A stretch of 64,000 bases of DNA from Oligoflexus tunisiensis (GTDB lineage Bacteria > Bdellovibrionota_B > Oligoflexia > Oligoflexales > Oligoflexaceae): contig NZ_BDFO01000001.1 of assembly GCF_001748245.1 (NCBI RefSeq), forward strand, positions 6,229,346 to 6,293,345. The letters run 5' to 3'. A program made the translations under genes and the position numbers. Of this stretch, positions 42,107 to 51,353 are shown piece after piece (the stretch's first letter is position 1; every line of letters starts with the position of its first letter). The notes under the pieces were generated by a model. The model was not told the origin of the DNA and ran no database searches. It was given only the letters and a program-made list of their open reading frames with translations.

Positions 42107-42676
42107 ATGGACATCCTCGAGCGCCGTGATGCCTTGACCCGTGCGCGTCGCACGTTGAGAACCTGGCGGCCCCGACCCAACACCGGCAGCCTGAGCAAGG
42201 ATATCGTCTTTCTTCTGATCATCAGCTTTATCCAGATTACGATCCTGCCTTATCTCTTTGGCACGCTTGGTTATCTCGATCTCATTACGCCCTGGCTGGT
42301 GATCACGTTCATTCGGCAAAGGCCCCTGCAGGGACATATCCTGGCTCTGATCGGCGCGATGATTTTGGAAACCCGTCTGGCGGTCCCTGCCGGACTTTAT
42401 ATCTGCGCCTACTGGATCCTGGCCAATGTGATTTTTCTGGTACGGCCCGCTCTGTCCTGGCGTTACAAAACGCCGTGGCTGGTGTCCTATGCCCTGGCCG
42501 CCCTGTGGGTGATCCTTTTTGAAGTTTTTGTGATCAACTTTCTGCAAACGGCCTCACTCCATCAGCCGACATACATAGCGCAGCAGGTCGTCCGTTTCTT
42601 CGTGACTGTCAGCTACGGCATGTACCTTTCCCGCGAATGGATGACCATTGATGCCGAGGAGCCGGTACCGCAATGA
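42107..42676 (+). CDS. mreD: Rod-shape-determining protein MreD
   Basis: A 189-residue integral membrane protein with about five hydrophobic helices after a basic N-terminus. Sequence similarity within the MreD family is low, but size, topology and position between mreC and mrdA identify it. It interacts with MreC and the elongasome synthases. The stop overlaps the mrdA start (ATGA). Confidence 0.9.
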   Translation: MDILERRDALTRARRTLRTWRPRPNTGSLSKDIVFLLIISFIQITILPYLFGTLGYLDLITPWLVITFIRQRPLQGHILALIGAMILETRLAVPAGLYICAYWILANVIFLVRPALSWRYKTPWLVSYALAALWVILFEVFVINFLQTASLHQPTYIAQQVVRFFVTVSYGMYLSREWMTIDAEEPVPQ

Positions 42677-44625
42677 CCCGCATACATAAACAGGAAAGTC
42701 TGCTGATCGAATCCCGCTTCATGTGGGCGAGTCTTGTGATCCTTGGGGTGATCAGCGGCCTCTTATTTCGCCTTTGGTACGTCCAGATCTATAAGGGCGA
42801 ATACTACAAGGACATCTCCGAACGCAACCGTGTGCGCCGCATTGAAATCCCGGCGCCGCGTGGAATTATTTATGATCGCAATGGCGACGTCATGCTCGGC
42901 AATTCGCCCTTCTTTGATCTCGTCTTCATTCCCCAGTACGTGTCGGACCGCGATACCACCTTCAAGATCCTGTCGCGCCTTCTGCATGTGCCGAGCGCGC
43001 GCTTCGAGCATCGCCTGGAAATGGCCCAGGGTCAGCCGAAGTTTCTGCCGATCACGCTGAAACGCAACCTGTCGCAGCATGAAGTTTCCATCATCGAAGC
43101 CAATAAGATTTTCCTGCCTGGCATCGAGGTTCGGGTTTCCCCGCGGCGTGACTATGGTCCCGATGTGCCGCCGCATGTGATCGGTTACCTGCGGGAGATT
43201 GATCCCAAGGCGATGGAAATTCTGAACACCCAGAACCCGGATAACCCCTATCTGCTGGGTGACCTCATCGGCAAGCAGGGCCTGGAAGCCCGCTGGGAAA
43301 AATACCTGCGCGGCCGCCGCGGCTATCGCTTGATCCAGGTCGATGCCTTCGGGCGGCAGACCCAATCCTTCGAGGAAAACGGCTGGCAGTATCCGAGCGT
43401 CTCGGCCATTCCAGGTTCGGATTTGGAACTGACCATGGACAAGGACCTGCAAAAAGCGGCACGCGATGCTTTCGCCGGAAAAAACGGGGCGGTCGTGGTG
43501 CTCAATCCGCAGAACGGGGAAATTCTCGCCGCCCTGAGTGAACCTGGTTTTGATCCACGCACCATGCAGAGCGGCCTGTCCAATGAGGACTGGCGCCGTC
43601 TGACGGAAAACCCCTTCAAGCCTCTGCTCGATAAAACCACTGGCGGTGAATTTCCTCCCGGTTCGGTTTATAAACCGGTGGTGGCCATGGCCGCCTTGGA
43701 AGAACGGGTCGTGGATGCTCATAAGACCTATCACTGCCCTGGTTACTTCACACTGGGCAATCGCCGCTTTTACTGCCACGAGCGGCACGGTCACGGGACG
43801 GTGAACCTGCAGATGGCCATGATGAAGTCCTGTGACGTTTATTTCTATCAGGTTGGTGTCGAACTCGGCGTGGATCGCATCGCCAAATATGCCAAGGCCC
43901 TGGGTCTGGGTCAGGCGCTCGGCATCAAGCTGAACATGGAACGACCTGGTCTGATTCCCACGTCGGCCTGGAAGATGCTCGTGCATCGCTTCCCCTGGGC
44001 AGCCGGTGATACGCCGAACATCTCCATCGGTCAGGGCTATGACCTGATCACGCCGATGCAGATGGCCAACCTTTATGCCTCCATCGCCAACGGGGGCAAG
44101 GTCTGGCGTCCTTATGTGGTCAATCGCGTGACCAATCATGTGGGCGAAACTGTTTATGAGCATCAGCCGGAACTCATTCGCAAGGTGGCGGAGATTAAAC
44201 CGGAGACCTTCCAGATCATGCGCAACGTGCTGATGGCGGTTGTCATGGATCCCAAAGGCACCGGTAAGAATGCCAACGTTCCCGGGACTACGGTGGGTGG
44301 CAAAACCGGCTCGGTTCAGGTCGTCAGCTTGAAGAAAAACCGCAACCAGACGGACGTCTCGATGAACTGGAAAGAGCACGCCTTGTTCGCCGCCTTTTCT
44401 CCGGTGGAAAATGCTGAAATCGCCGTGGCCATTGTAAGCCAGAACGATATGGTAGGTGGTGGCGGTCGTTCGGCAGCTCCGGTGGCCGGCAAGATTATTG
44501 AAGCCTACTGGCGTCTGAAGAATGAAAAAGCCGCGATCGCGGCCGCCAGCAAGGACATGCAGTCCATCCAGACAAAACCAGCAGCCGAGGCTCATCCGCA
44601 TGAAAAGCAAGAGAAAACATTCTGA
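42673..44625 (+). CDS. mrdA: Penicillin-binding protein 2 (elongasome transpeptidase)
   Basis: A 650-residue class B PBP. It has one N-terminal transmembrane helix, the pedestal domain with RNRVRRIEIPAPRGIIYDRNG, and a transpeptidase domain with the active-site Ser in PPGSVYKP (SxxK), the second motif SCD in MMKSCDVYFYQVG, and the third motif GGKTGSVQV (KTG). It cross-links peptidoglycan during side-wall growth together with RodA. The C-terminus has an extra charged tail (~625-650) that overlaps the rodA start. All catalytic residues present. Confidence 0.97.
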   Translation: MTRIHKQESLLIESRFMWASLVILGVISGLLFRLWYVQIYKGEYYKDISERNRVRRIEIPAPRGIIYDRNGDVMLGNSPFFDLVFIPQYVSDRDTTFKILSRLLHVPSARFEHRLEMAQGQPKFLPITLKRNLSQHEVSIIEANKIFLPGIEVRVSPRRDYGPDVPPHVIGYLREIDPKAMEILNTQNPDNPYLLGDLIGKQGLEARWEKYLRGRRGYRLIQVDAFGRQTQSFEENGWQYPSVSAIPGSDLELTMDKDLQKAARDAFAGKNGAVVVLNPQNGEILAALSEPGFDPRTMQSGLSNEDWRRLTENPFKPLLDKTTGGEFPPGSVYKPVVAMAALEERVVDAHKTYHCPGYFTLGNRRFYCHERHGHGTVNLQMAMMKSCDVYFYQVGVELGVDRIAKYAKALGLGQALGIKLNMERPGLIPTSAWKMLVHRFPWAAGDTPNISIGQGYDLITPMQMANLYASIANGGKVWRPYVVNRVTNHVGETVYEHQPELIRKVAEIKPETFQIMRNVLMAVVMDPKGTGKNANVPGTTVGGKTGSVQVVSLKKNRNQTDVSMNWKEHALFAAFSPVENAEIAVAIVSQNDMVGGGGRSAAPVAGKIIEAYWRLKNEKAAIAAASKDMQSIQTKPAAEAHPHEKQEKTF

Positions 44626-45745
44626 TGGCGTTTTCCTTCTCCCGGAAGGCGACCTGAAAAAACCCAACAGCCCGCAGATCACTCTGCTCATCCTGCTCTT
44701 TTGCGGCCTGCTCGGCATCGGTCTGATCAATCTTTACAGCGCCAGCGTCGGGGCCGGATTTTTCTGGGCGCAAACCAGAAACCTTGTCATCACGCTCAGT
44801 GCCTTTGTGTTCTTCGGCTGGGTTGTTTCCATCAAGCAGGTCGCGACTTATACCTACTGGTTTGTCGCTCTCATATGCGTCCTGCTCGTCATCGTCCTCT
44901 TCACCGGTCGCGTCGCCGGTGGAGCGCAGCGCTGGATTTCGATCGGCCCTCTCAGCTTTCAACCCTCAGAATTCGCGAAACTCGCGATGGCTGTGCTGCT
45001 GGCCCGTTATTTTTCGTCCAATCGTCAGGATTCACCGTATCGTCTGCGCGATCTCCTGCCTCTGCTGTCGGTGATGGGCCTTATTTTTGCGCTGATCTTC
45101 GCTCAGCCTGACTTCGGAACCGCCGGCGTCTGTCTTTTGATTGCCGTCTGTCAGCTGGCCTTCATCCGTATTGATATCCGCTCGATCGCGGCCGTGCTGC
45201 TGGCCCTGCCTTTTGTTGCGGCCGTAGGCTGGAACATGTTCCTTATGCCTTATCAAAAACTGCGGATTCTGAACCTCCTGAATCCGAACCTTGACCCCCA
45301 GGATACCGGCTATCACGCCCTGCAATCCTTGATCGCCGTGGGCAGTGGGGGACTCTTCGGCAAGGGATTCATGCAGGGAACCCAGGCCCATCTGCGGTTT
45401 CTTCCGGAACGGCACACGGACTTTATTTTCTCGGTGTTTTCCGAGGAACATGGCTTCTGGGGCAGCGTTTTAATTTTTATGGGTTTCGGTCTTCTCACCT
45501 ACATCGCCCTCGACATTGCCAAGCACAGCAAGGATACCTTTTCGGGTCTTCTGGCGATCGGCCTGGGTTCGCTCCTCTTTCTCGAATTCGCCATTAATAT
45601 TGCGATGGTGATGGGCATGTTCCCCGTCGTCGGGATCCCCCTGCCGTTCTTCTCCTATGGAAGCTCGGCCATGCTCACCGTCTGCACGGCCATCGGGCTT
45701 TTGATTTCGATCAATCGCAACAATCTGGGCGGCAGAAAATCCTAA
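44600..45745 (+). CDS. mrdB: RodA peptidoglycan glycosyltransferase (SEDS family)
   Basis: About 381 residues with ten hydrophobic helices. SEDS landmarks are AGGAQRWISIGPLSFQPSEFAKL, the AQPDFGTAG segment with the key Asp, LPERHTDFIFSVFSEEHGFWG and GIPLPFFSYGSSAML. It polymerises glycan strands with PBP2. I choose ATG 44600 (GAGG 9 bases upstream), overlapping mrdA by 26 bases. Last gene of the shape cluster; purC follows 97 bases later. Confidence 0.96.
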   Translation: MKSKRKHSDGVFLLPEGDLKKPNSPQITLLILLFCGLLGIGLINLYSASVGAGFFWAQTRNLVITLSAFVFFGWVVSIKQVATYTYWFVALICVLLVIVLFTGRVAGGAQRWISIGPLSFQPSEFAKLAMAVLLARYFSSNRQDSPYRLRDLLPLLSVMGLIFALIFAQPDFGTAGVCLLIAVCQLAFIRIDIRSIAAVLLALPFVAAVGWNMFLMPYQKLRILNLLNPNLDPQDTGYHALQSLIAVGSGGLFGKGFMQGTQAHLRFLPERHTDFIFSVFSEEHGFWGSVLIFMGFGLLTYIALDIAKHSKDTFSGLLAIGLGSLLFLEFAINIAMVMGMFPVVGIPLPFFSYGSSAMLTVCTAIGLLISINRNNLGGRKS

Positions 45746-45842
45746 TTTATCCCGCAGGTTGGGCGTCCACGCTGTTTTAGCGGTTTGTGTGGCGCCTTCT
45801 CTTCTGATAGGGAAGTAGCGCACCCATCAAAGGAGACCGCAC

Positions 45843-46829
45843 GTGAAGCCCATTCGCGAATTGCTCAAAGAAATCGCTCATAGCAGCGACCCGGACCGAG
45901 CCGTCACCGAACACGCTTACCAGGGATTTTCCGAGTCGGAAAAAAAGGAATTCGAACAGAAATACCCAGCGGTCTATGCAGGCAAAGTGCGGGAGTTGAT
46001 TCGCACGGAAAACGATCTTCTGATCTATCACACGGATCGGCTGTCGGCCTTCGATCGCTTCATCGGTCTCGTCCCTTACAAGGGCACCATCCTTGCGGAA
46101 ATTTCCCAGTACTGGCTGGAGGAGGCGGCTGACGTCGTGCCCACGCATTTTCTGGGACGCCCGCATGAACGCGTTTTACGCTGCATCAGCTGCACACCGT
46201 ACAAGGTGGAAGTCGTGGTGCGAGGTTATATGGCCGGCAGTATGATGCGGGCCTATCAAAAGGGCATTCGGGAATTCTGTGGGGAAAAGCTTCCGGAAGG
46301 ATTGGAACCGTATCGTTCCCTGCCCGAGCCCATCATCACACCGACCACCAAGGCTGCCGCCTTTGAGCATGATGAAGACGCCACCCCCGAGCAGCTGGTG
46401 CAGCAGGGCGTTTGCACGCGTGAGGAATGGGTGGAGATCTCCCAAATGGCTTTGAAGCTCTTCCGCTTTGGTCAGCAAAAATATGCGGAAAAAGGCTGGA
46501 TCCTGGTCGATACCAAATATGAATTTGGTCGGGATGGATCGGGACAAATCCGCCTGATCGATGAGATTCATACTCCGGATTCCTCGCGTCTTTGGGTGAA
46601 ATCCAGTTATGAAACCAACCTCGGTCGCGGGGATGCCCCGGAGATGCTCGACAAGGAAACGGTCCGACGTTATCTCCTGGAGCTGGGGTTCAGCGGTCAG
46701 GGCACCGTTCCCCACGTTCCGGTGAGCCGCCTCCTGACTCTGGCGGAAACCTATCTCCAGGTGGCAGAAACTCTAACAGGTCGCCCGCTTATGAGCGCAG
46801 GCCCTCTGAGCCAAACACCCCGTGTTTGA
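45843..46829 (+). CDS. purC: Phosphoribosylaminoimidazole-succinocarboxamide synthase
   Basis: A 328-residue enzyme of purine biosynthesis condensing CAIR with aspartate. Motifs: the YAGKVRELIRTENDLLIYHTDRLSAFD opening, VEVVVRGYMAGSMM, TPTTKAA, and the signature region ILVDTKYEFG with LIDEIHTPDSSR (46498-46590). It is the long form seen in many Gram-negatives and yeast. It starts at GTG behind AAAGGAG. A hairpin follows the stop. Confidence 0.95.
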   Translation: MKPIRELLKEIAHSSDPDRAVTEHAYQGFSESEKKEFEQKYPAVYAGKVRELIRTENDLLIYHTDRLSAFDRFIGLVPYKGTILAEISQYWLEEAADVVPTHFLGRPHERVLRCISCTPYKVEVVVRGYMAGSMMRAYQKGIREFCGEKLPEGLEPYRSLPEPIITPTTKAAAFEHDEDATPEQLVQQGVCTREEWVEISQMALKLFRFGQQKYAEKGWILVDTKYEFGRDGSGQIRLIDEIHTPDSSRLWVKSSYETNLGRGDAPEMLDKETVRRYLLELGFSGQGTVPHVPVSRLLTLAETYLQVAETLTGRPLMSAGPLSQTPRV

Positions 46830-46850
46830 CAGCCGGAGCTGCTGCGTGAA

Positions 46851-46880
46851 CTCCCTTACGCAAGAGTAAGGGGGAGCTTT
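46851..46880 (+). terminator. Hairpin after purC
   Basis: CTCCCTTAC and GTAAGGGGGAG pair around GCAAGA with a two-G bulge, followed by CTTTCT. A moderate intrinsic terminator, or an attenuator in the leader of the carbonic anhydrase gene that starts 70 bases later. Confidence 0.5.
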
Positions 46881-46949
46881 CTAAACTCCTTGGCAAAGCC
46901 TCCGATGCCCCCCACAAGCGGGCTACCGCCCGTCAAAGGAGTACATGAA

Positions 46950-48518
46950 ATGGCGAAGGGTCATTCCGATCACCATCCGCAGCATGAACAGGGAACACCC
47001 ACTTATATTATTATGAGTGTTCTCTTTGCGATCGTGATCTTTGCCTTGGAAGGCATTAAATCCACCATAGCCCTGGCGGGAATTGACCAGCAGATTCAGG
47101 CGACGACACTCGGCTATATCGGTCTCGGTCTGGCTCTCTGCTTTTTTTGGCGAAGGTTGCACGACAGCCTCTTCAAAAACCTGACCGCCTTCTTCTTCAC
47201 CGGTGGCCTCTGGGCCTACCTCGTCGCCACGGTGTCGCTGCCACTCCTCGTTCCCGGTGAGGACGTGACGAGTCGCATGCAGCTCGTTCATCAGTGTGGT
47301 TTCGGTGGTCTGGTCATCACCGGCTTTTCCCTGATGGCGGCTCTTCTTTATCATCAAAAGCCAGTACCCGCTCTGCTCACCACCACGCTCGCCGGTTTTC
47401 TGGTGGGTTTTGGCAGCCTTTATCCTTTGCTGCGACCCGGATCTGTATCGTTGCAGCATGATGTGGCCATCGAAAATCGTCGCAGCCATCATCCTAAAAA
47501 AGTGGAATTCATGGAAGAGGACGTGCATGGAATGGAACCTTCCGACCATGAATCCGAGGACCTGGAAAGTGAAACCACCATCACCCATGAACCCGAACCT
47601 CGCGCAGCCGCAGGCATGAAACTTTCCGCTCATGCGCCCTTATCTCGTGAGTCAGAGGACGCGGAGGATACGGTGCATCGCGTGTTGAAGCGTGAAGCCA
47701 CGGGATACAGGCATGTTGAAGCGGATCATGCCCCACGCACGCTGTCGGAAACTCAAAAAGCCAGGCTTCGTGAAAGACCGCAACCGGCTCCCCGGACCCA
47801 CAAACCTGCCAAGACCAGCAAGCATAAGATCGCGCTCGCCGCCAAGGCTCATGACGCTCCGCACTGGGATTATGTGGGTGAACATGGACCTGAGCACTGG
47901 GCCGCGATGGATGACGCCTTTAAAACCTGCAGCACAGGTTTGGAGCAAAGTCCCATCAATATTCTGAATGAATGGCCGGTTCGCAACGCGATTGAACTCG
48001 ACTACAAACGCAGCACGTTCCAGGTCATCGACAACGGCCACACCGTTCAGGTGAATGTGGAACGCGGGAACTTTGCGACGATCGGTGGGCTGCGCTACGA
48101 ATTAAAGCAGTTCCATTTCCATGCGCCCAGCGAGCACCTTGTGGAAAATCGTCCTTATCAGATGGAAGTGCACTTCGTGCATACGAACGATAAAGGGCAG
48201 CTGGCGGTGATTGGCGCCTTTATCAATCCCGGCAGGCTTCATGATGGTTATGAAACCGTCTGGGATTATATGCCGGTGAAAACCAAGGAACCGATCAAAC
48301 CCTATAACATGACGCTCGACCTGCGCCGACTCCTGCCGACTTCGCTCACGGCCTTTCATTATACCGGATCCCTCACCACACCTCCTTGCACGGAGAATGT
48401 GAATTGGAATATTCTGCATGCAAACCTGAAGCTGTCTCAGGAGCAGATCGATCGTTTTAAACGGAAATATCCGATGAATGCGCGGCCGGCTCAGCCTTTG
48501 AATTATCGCAAACCCTGA
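46950..48518 (+). CDS. Alpha-carbonic anhydrase fused to an N-terminal four-helix membrane domain
   Basis: About 522 residues. Residues ~15-160 hold four hydrophobic segments, ~165-300 a His/Glu/Lys-rich linker, and ~302-522 an alpha-type carbonic anhydrase: HWDYVGEHGPEHW, CSTGLEQSPINI, zinc-ligand histidines in QFHFHAPSEH and MEVHFVH, and the substrate-pocket YTGSLTTPPCTE. The enzyme hydrates CO2 to bicarbonate; alpha enzymes normally work outside the cytoplasm, so the membrane part probably anchors it on the periplasmic face. I choose ATG 46950 (AAGGAG 8 bases upstream). The fusion is unusual: most bacterial alpha enzymes have only a signal peptide. Confidence 0.88.
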   Translation: MAKGHSDHHPQHEQGTPTYIIMSVLFAIVIFALEGIKSTIALAGIDQQIQATTLGYIGLGLALCFFWRRLHDSLFKNLTAFFFTGGLWAYLVATVSLPLLVPGEDVTSRMQLVHQCGFGGLVITGFSLMAALLYHQKPVPALLTTTLAGFLVGFGSLYPLLRPGSVSLQHDVAIENRRSHHPKKVEFMEEDVHGMEPSDHESEDLESETTITHEPEPRAAAGMKLSAHAPLSRESEDAEDTVHRVLKREATGYRHVEADHAPRTLSETQKARLRERPQPAPRTHKPAKTSKHKIALAAKAHDAPHWDYVGEHGPEHWAAMDDAFKTCSTGLEQSPINILNEWPVRNAIELDYKRSTFQVIDNGHTVQVNVERGNFATIGGLRYELKQFHFHAPSEHLVENRPYQMEVHFVHTNDKGQLAVIGAFINPGRLHDGYETVWDYMPVKTKEPIKPYNMTLDLRRLLPTSLTAFHYTGSLTTPPCTENVNWNILHANLKLSQEQIDRFKRKYPMNARPAQPLNYRKP

Positions 48519-49145
48519 AAAGGATAAGGTGCCTCATCCATGAGTTCAGCCTGATGCGACGCAGGCTGAGGATGAAGCACCCCTGAAGAAACCACTACAC
48601 CGAGATAGGGGACGACTGAGCGTCATCGCTGCGACGACGATGACGTCACGAGATCCTAGAAACATGAAAACTGTATGCAGAACTCCTTCTTCATAACAAG
48701 TCCTCTTCCATATTTTCCCAGTATTCTGGGAAGACCTAGCGTGCATGTGTAACCCTTGCCTAGGTTATTTCACGCTTTGTGCCGTTCGGTGCCCTGCAGC
48801 AATTTTCGCAGGTTCCGTGTGCACCCCACGGTCCACGGCTGTCCAGCGGGATCAGACCCTGACCGGTGGTCCCCTGGTGGTCCTTGAAATAACAGGGAAA
48901 ATTTCAGCTGATCAAAAGAAACGGCGTCATGCGTTGCCCGAAATTCACAACTCCTCATCCTAGAAGAGGAGAATCACAGTCGTTTTTCCGCCAGCGTGTT
49001 TTTGCGTTTTAGCTTTCCCGTGGGAGCCTGTCCGGTTTCACAGGAATTCCTTTGCAGTTTCATTGACTTCCAATTTTCTTCATAAAGTAAGACCCCCACC
49101 TCGTCCGACTTAAGCACGAAATGAAAAAAATCTGGAGCCAGACGC
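48519..49145. other. 627-base noncoding region rich in hairpins
   Basis: No ORF here has a ribosome site and coding character. It contains a long imperfect hairpin (48528-48581; outer GGTGC/GCACC and TCATCC/GGATGA arms, inner CAGCCTG/CAGGCTG), an 8-bp hairpin CGTCATCG/CGATGACG (48621-48645), TTCCCAG-tatt-CTGGGAA (48715-48732), ACCTAG/CTAGGT (48734-48765), a direct repeat GGTGGTCC (48865-48872 and 48876-48883), CTCCTC/GAGGAG (48951-48971) and CCTGT/ACAGG (49027-49044). TTGACT at 49063 may be the -35 of the downstream gene. It may encode a structured RNA. Confidence 0.5.
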
Positions 49146-50333
49146 ATGAGCCGTAAAGGGCGGGAAGGCTGGAAAAAAAGCGCGATCGACGAGACGAAGC
49201 GTGCCATCAAGATTGAACTGGACCAGATCCTCCAGCAATCCGGTGAAGCCGAGCGTCTGAACTATATCCTCGAACAGATTCAATTTCTGGAGTCGGCCGA
49301 GGACTCGGATCAATTGCTGCGGCGCTTCGTCTTTATCGTCTCGGCCCTCGTGCATCACGATCGTTACGGTGGGCTGGGCAAACGGCAGATCCAGGACCTC
49401 TCCAACCTCGGTCAGGCCATCCTCCGCGTCGCTGGGGTCAAACCAGGGCATACCCAGGTTTCCTTTCTCTATTCCGAACTGCACACCATCATTAGCGATA
49501 TTCATCATTCGAACAGTGAAATCCTGCAGGCTCTCTGGGAACGCCAGCTGGCGGCGCAGATGGCCATCATGCCTCCCGAACATACCGCGCGGCAAAACCT
49601 CGGCATGGGCATCTATGCCTTGCGCCTCGGGAACGCCTCGCTCGCGCTCCATTTTCTGGATCGGGCCCTGGCGGACTGCGATGATCCCAAGGTCACCGAC
49701 ACCATTCGGGTATGGATTGTAAAATCACTGCGGATTTCCGGGCAGCTTGAGGCCGGCATTGAAAAGGCCAAGGGCATTGAACCTGAGATCCACGATGCCA
49801 GCTGTCGTCAGGAGCTGACCTGGGAGCAGACCTGTCTGCAGGCGAGTCTTTCCGGTGACCTGACGGAGATGATGAGCCTTTTGCGCAAACAAAAATCCGA
49901 GTACTCGAGTTCCTATAAGCTGGAACTTTATCTCTGGGCCGCCGGCCATAAGAAAACCCAGTGGCTGGAGCGTCTGCCCAAAATCAGCCGCCTCGTCGGT
50001 TCGCGGATCATGGAATCCCCGAAAAATGCGCAGCTTTTTGCCATTACCCAGTCACTCGAAGAAGCCTACGACAGCGACATCCCTTTCGCCAAGCGGCTGA
50101 TGGATATCAAGAAGATCCTGCCCAAGATCTCGGGCCTCTACTATATTGATCAGGAGATCCTCGTCTGGAATGCACTCGCCCGTTGGCTTTACCGGAGCCG
50201 TCACTATCAGCTCGCCGCCATTGCCTTCTATGAATACAAGTCCATAAGCCTCAAACTCAGCGAAGGCCGGGATGCGGATGTCCTGCGTCTTGCCGCCGAC
50301 CTGCTCGAAGTGAACTGGCTCCAAAAAAGCTGA
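49146..50333 (+). CDS. Helical-repeat (TPR-like) cytoplasmic protein of unknown function
   Basis: A 395-residue protein without signal peptide or membrane segment. It is almost entirely amphipathic helices, with TPR-like units such as LGMGIYALRLGNASLALHFLDRAL and LARWLYRSRHYQLAAIAFYEYKSI. A basic N-terminus (SRKGREGWKKS) precedes the repeats. I do not recognise a named family. GGAG lies 9 bases before the ATG. It stands alone between the structured intergenic block and the Cys-rich lipoprotein, upstream of the mot and TPR genes; a scaffold role is plausible but unproven. Confidence 0.65.
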   Translation: MSRKGREGWKKSAIDETKRAIKIELDQILQQSGEAERLNYILEQIQFLESAEDSDQLLRRFVFIVSALVHHDRYGGLGKRQIQDLSNLGQAILRVAGVKPGHTQVSFLYSELHTIISDIHHSNSEILQALWERQLAAQMAIMPPEHTARQNLGMGIYALRLGNASLALHFLDRALADCDDPKVTDTIRVWIVKSLRISGQLEAGIEKAKGIEPEIHDASCRQELTWEQTCLQASLSGDLTEMMSLLRKQKSEYSSSYKLELYLWAAGHKKTQWLERLPKISRLVGSRIMESPKNAQLFAITQSLEEAYDSDIPFAKRLMDIKKILPKISGLYYIDQEILVWNALARWLYRSRHYQLAAIAFYEYKSISLKLSEGRDADVLRLAADLLEVNWLQKS

Positions 50334-50459
50334 GTTTCTCTTCCCGTAGCCATTTCTCCGCACCCGCTGTGGAAAGTAAGTATCAATTATTTTCGTAACT
50401 TAAAATTTCTTGTCAAGGTCCGCGCACAAAATGCCGATCCGGTGACCATGAGGTGGCCC

Positions 50460-51353
50460 ATGCAAGTGTTTGCAACATTGACGACGATGCGGTTGTTAGG
50501 ACTCGCGCTCCTGCTCACGACGCAGGCGTGCACTCAGAATTCATTTTCCCTGACTGAAAAATCAAAATCGAGCCAGGCGATCGGTCTGGATCCAGATACC
50601 AAAGCCAGCGATCGGCCGACGGAATCAGGCACGGGAGTGCCCGGATATCTTGTGGAATGTTCACCATTCAACGTTCAGGATGACAACGTTCAGGTGGGAT
50701 GTATGACGACCACCGCCGACGGTGTGCGGGTGCTGAATACGCCGGACTCCTGGAATCGTTACGACATTCGTCTGCCCGCGGATTCTCCGTATGGCGTGAC
50801 GATTGATAAGACGGTGGCCTCCAATCTTGCCGACTGGGACGTGAACTTCACCTTCCGCGGCGCGGATAAGATCACTCTGACGAGCGTGGCGCGGAACAGT
50901 ATTTATGGCTTTACTTATCAGAATGCTGCGGGCCAGAATGTGCGGATTGAAACTGCACCTTTGCCGCCGCCCAAACCGGTTGAGGCTCCGGCCGCACCGA
51001 CGACCAGCACGGCGCCGACCTGCCTTGGCGGAAGCTTTGTGGATGGCGTCTGCTTTGTGCCGGTGGAATCCTCATGTACTGAGTATTGTTCACGAGCGGG
51101 TCTTGCACCGCATCCCTATATCACCTCCAAGTTTGGCAACGGAGAGGATCTTGATACCGATGCGAATGAGCAGGCCTGCCATGACCTCTTCGTGAAGATT
51201 CGTGGCACGGCGGATTTCCGCTTTGGCGACACGAACGGCCGTGGAATTGGCTGTTTTGAGGAAGCCAACGGTCGCGTGGTCTTTGACCAGGAGGACACCA
51301 ACCCGGCCGCCTATCCGCGGATCGGTGACCGTCGTATCTGCGGCTGTCTGTGA
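50460..51353 (+). CDS. Cysteine-rich lipoprotein of unknown function
   Basis: About 297 residues. The lipoprotein signal ends LLLTTQAC. A beta-rich middle region (~45-165) is followed by a Pro/Ala linker (PPPKPVEAPAAPTT) and a C-terminal domain with about nine Cys (TCLGGSFVDGVCFVP, SCTEYCSRAGL, ACHDLF, GCFEEANG, ICGCL), probably disulfide-bonded in the envelope. No family recognised. I choose ATG 50460 because GAGGTGG sits 5 bases upstream; GTG 50442 and ATG 50448 are in frame but lack a site. Its 3' end overlaps the convergent ykgJ-type gene by 43 bases, the longest overlap in the window. Confidence 0.65.
   Translation: MQVFATLTTMRLLGLALLLTTQACTQNSFSLTEKSKSSQAIGLDPDTKASDRPTESGTGVPGYLVECSPFNVQDDNVQVGCMTTTADGVRVLNTPDSWNRYDIRLPADSPYGVTIDKTVASNLADWDVNFTFRGADKITLTSVARNSIYGFTYQNAAGQNVRIETAPLPPPKPVEAPAAPTTSTAPTCLGGSFVDGVCFVPVESSCTEYCSRAGLAPHPYITSKFGNGEDLDTDANEQACHDLFVKIRGTADFRFGDTNGRGIGCFEEANGRVVFDQEDTNPAAYPRIGDRRICGCL

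Noticed and set aside
42763..44730. 655-codon open frame on the minus strand opposite PBP2
   Set aside because: Shadow of mrdA, which has all PBP motifs; high GC at third codon positions produces such open frames.
48546..48963. Two small ORFs (66 and 72 codons) in the structured gap
   Set aside because: They run through hairpin arms, lack ribosome sites and do not resemble any family.
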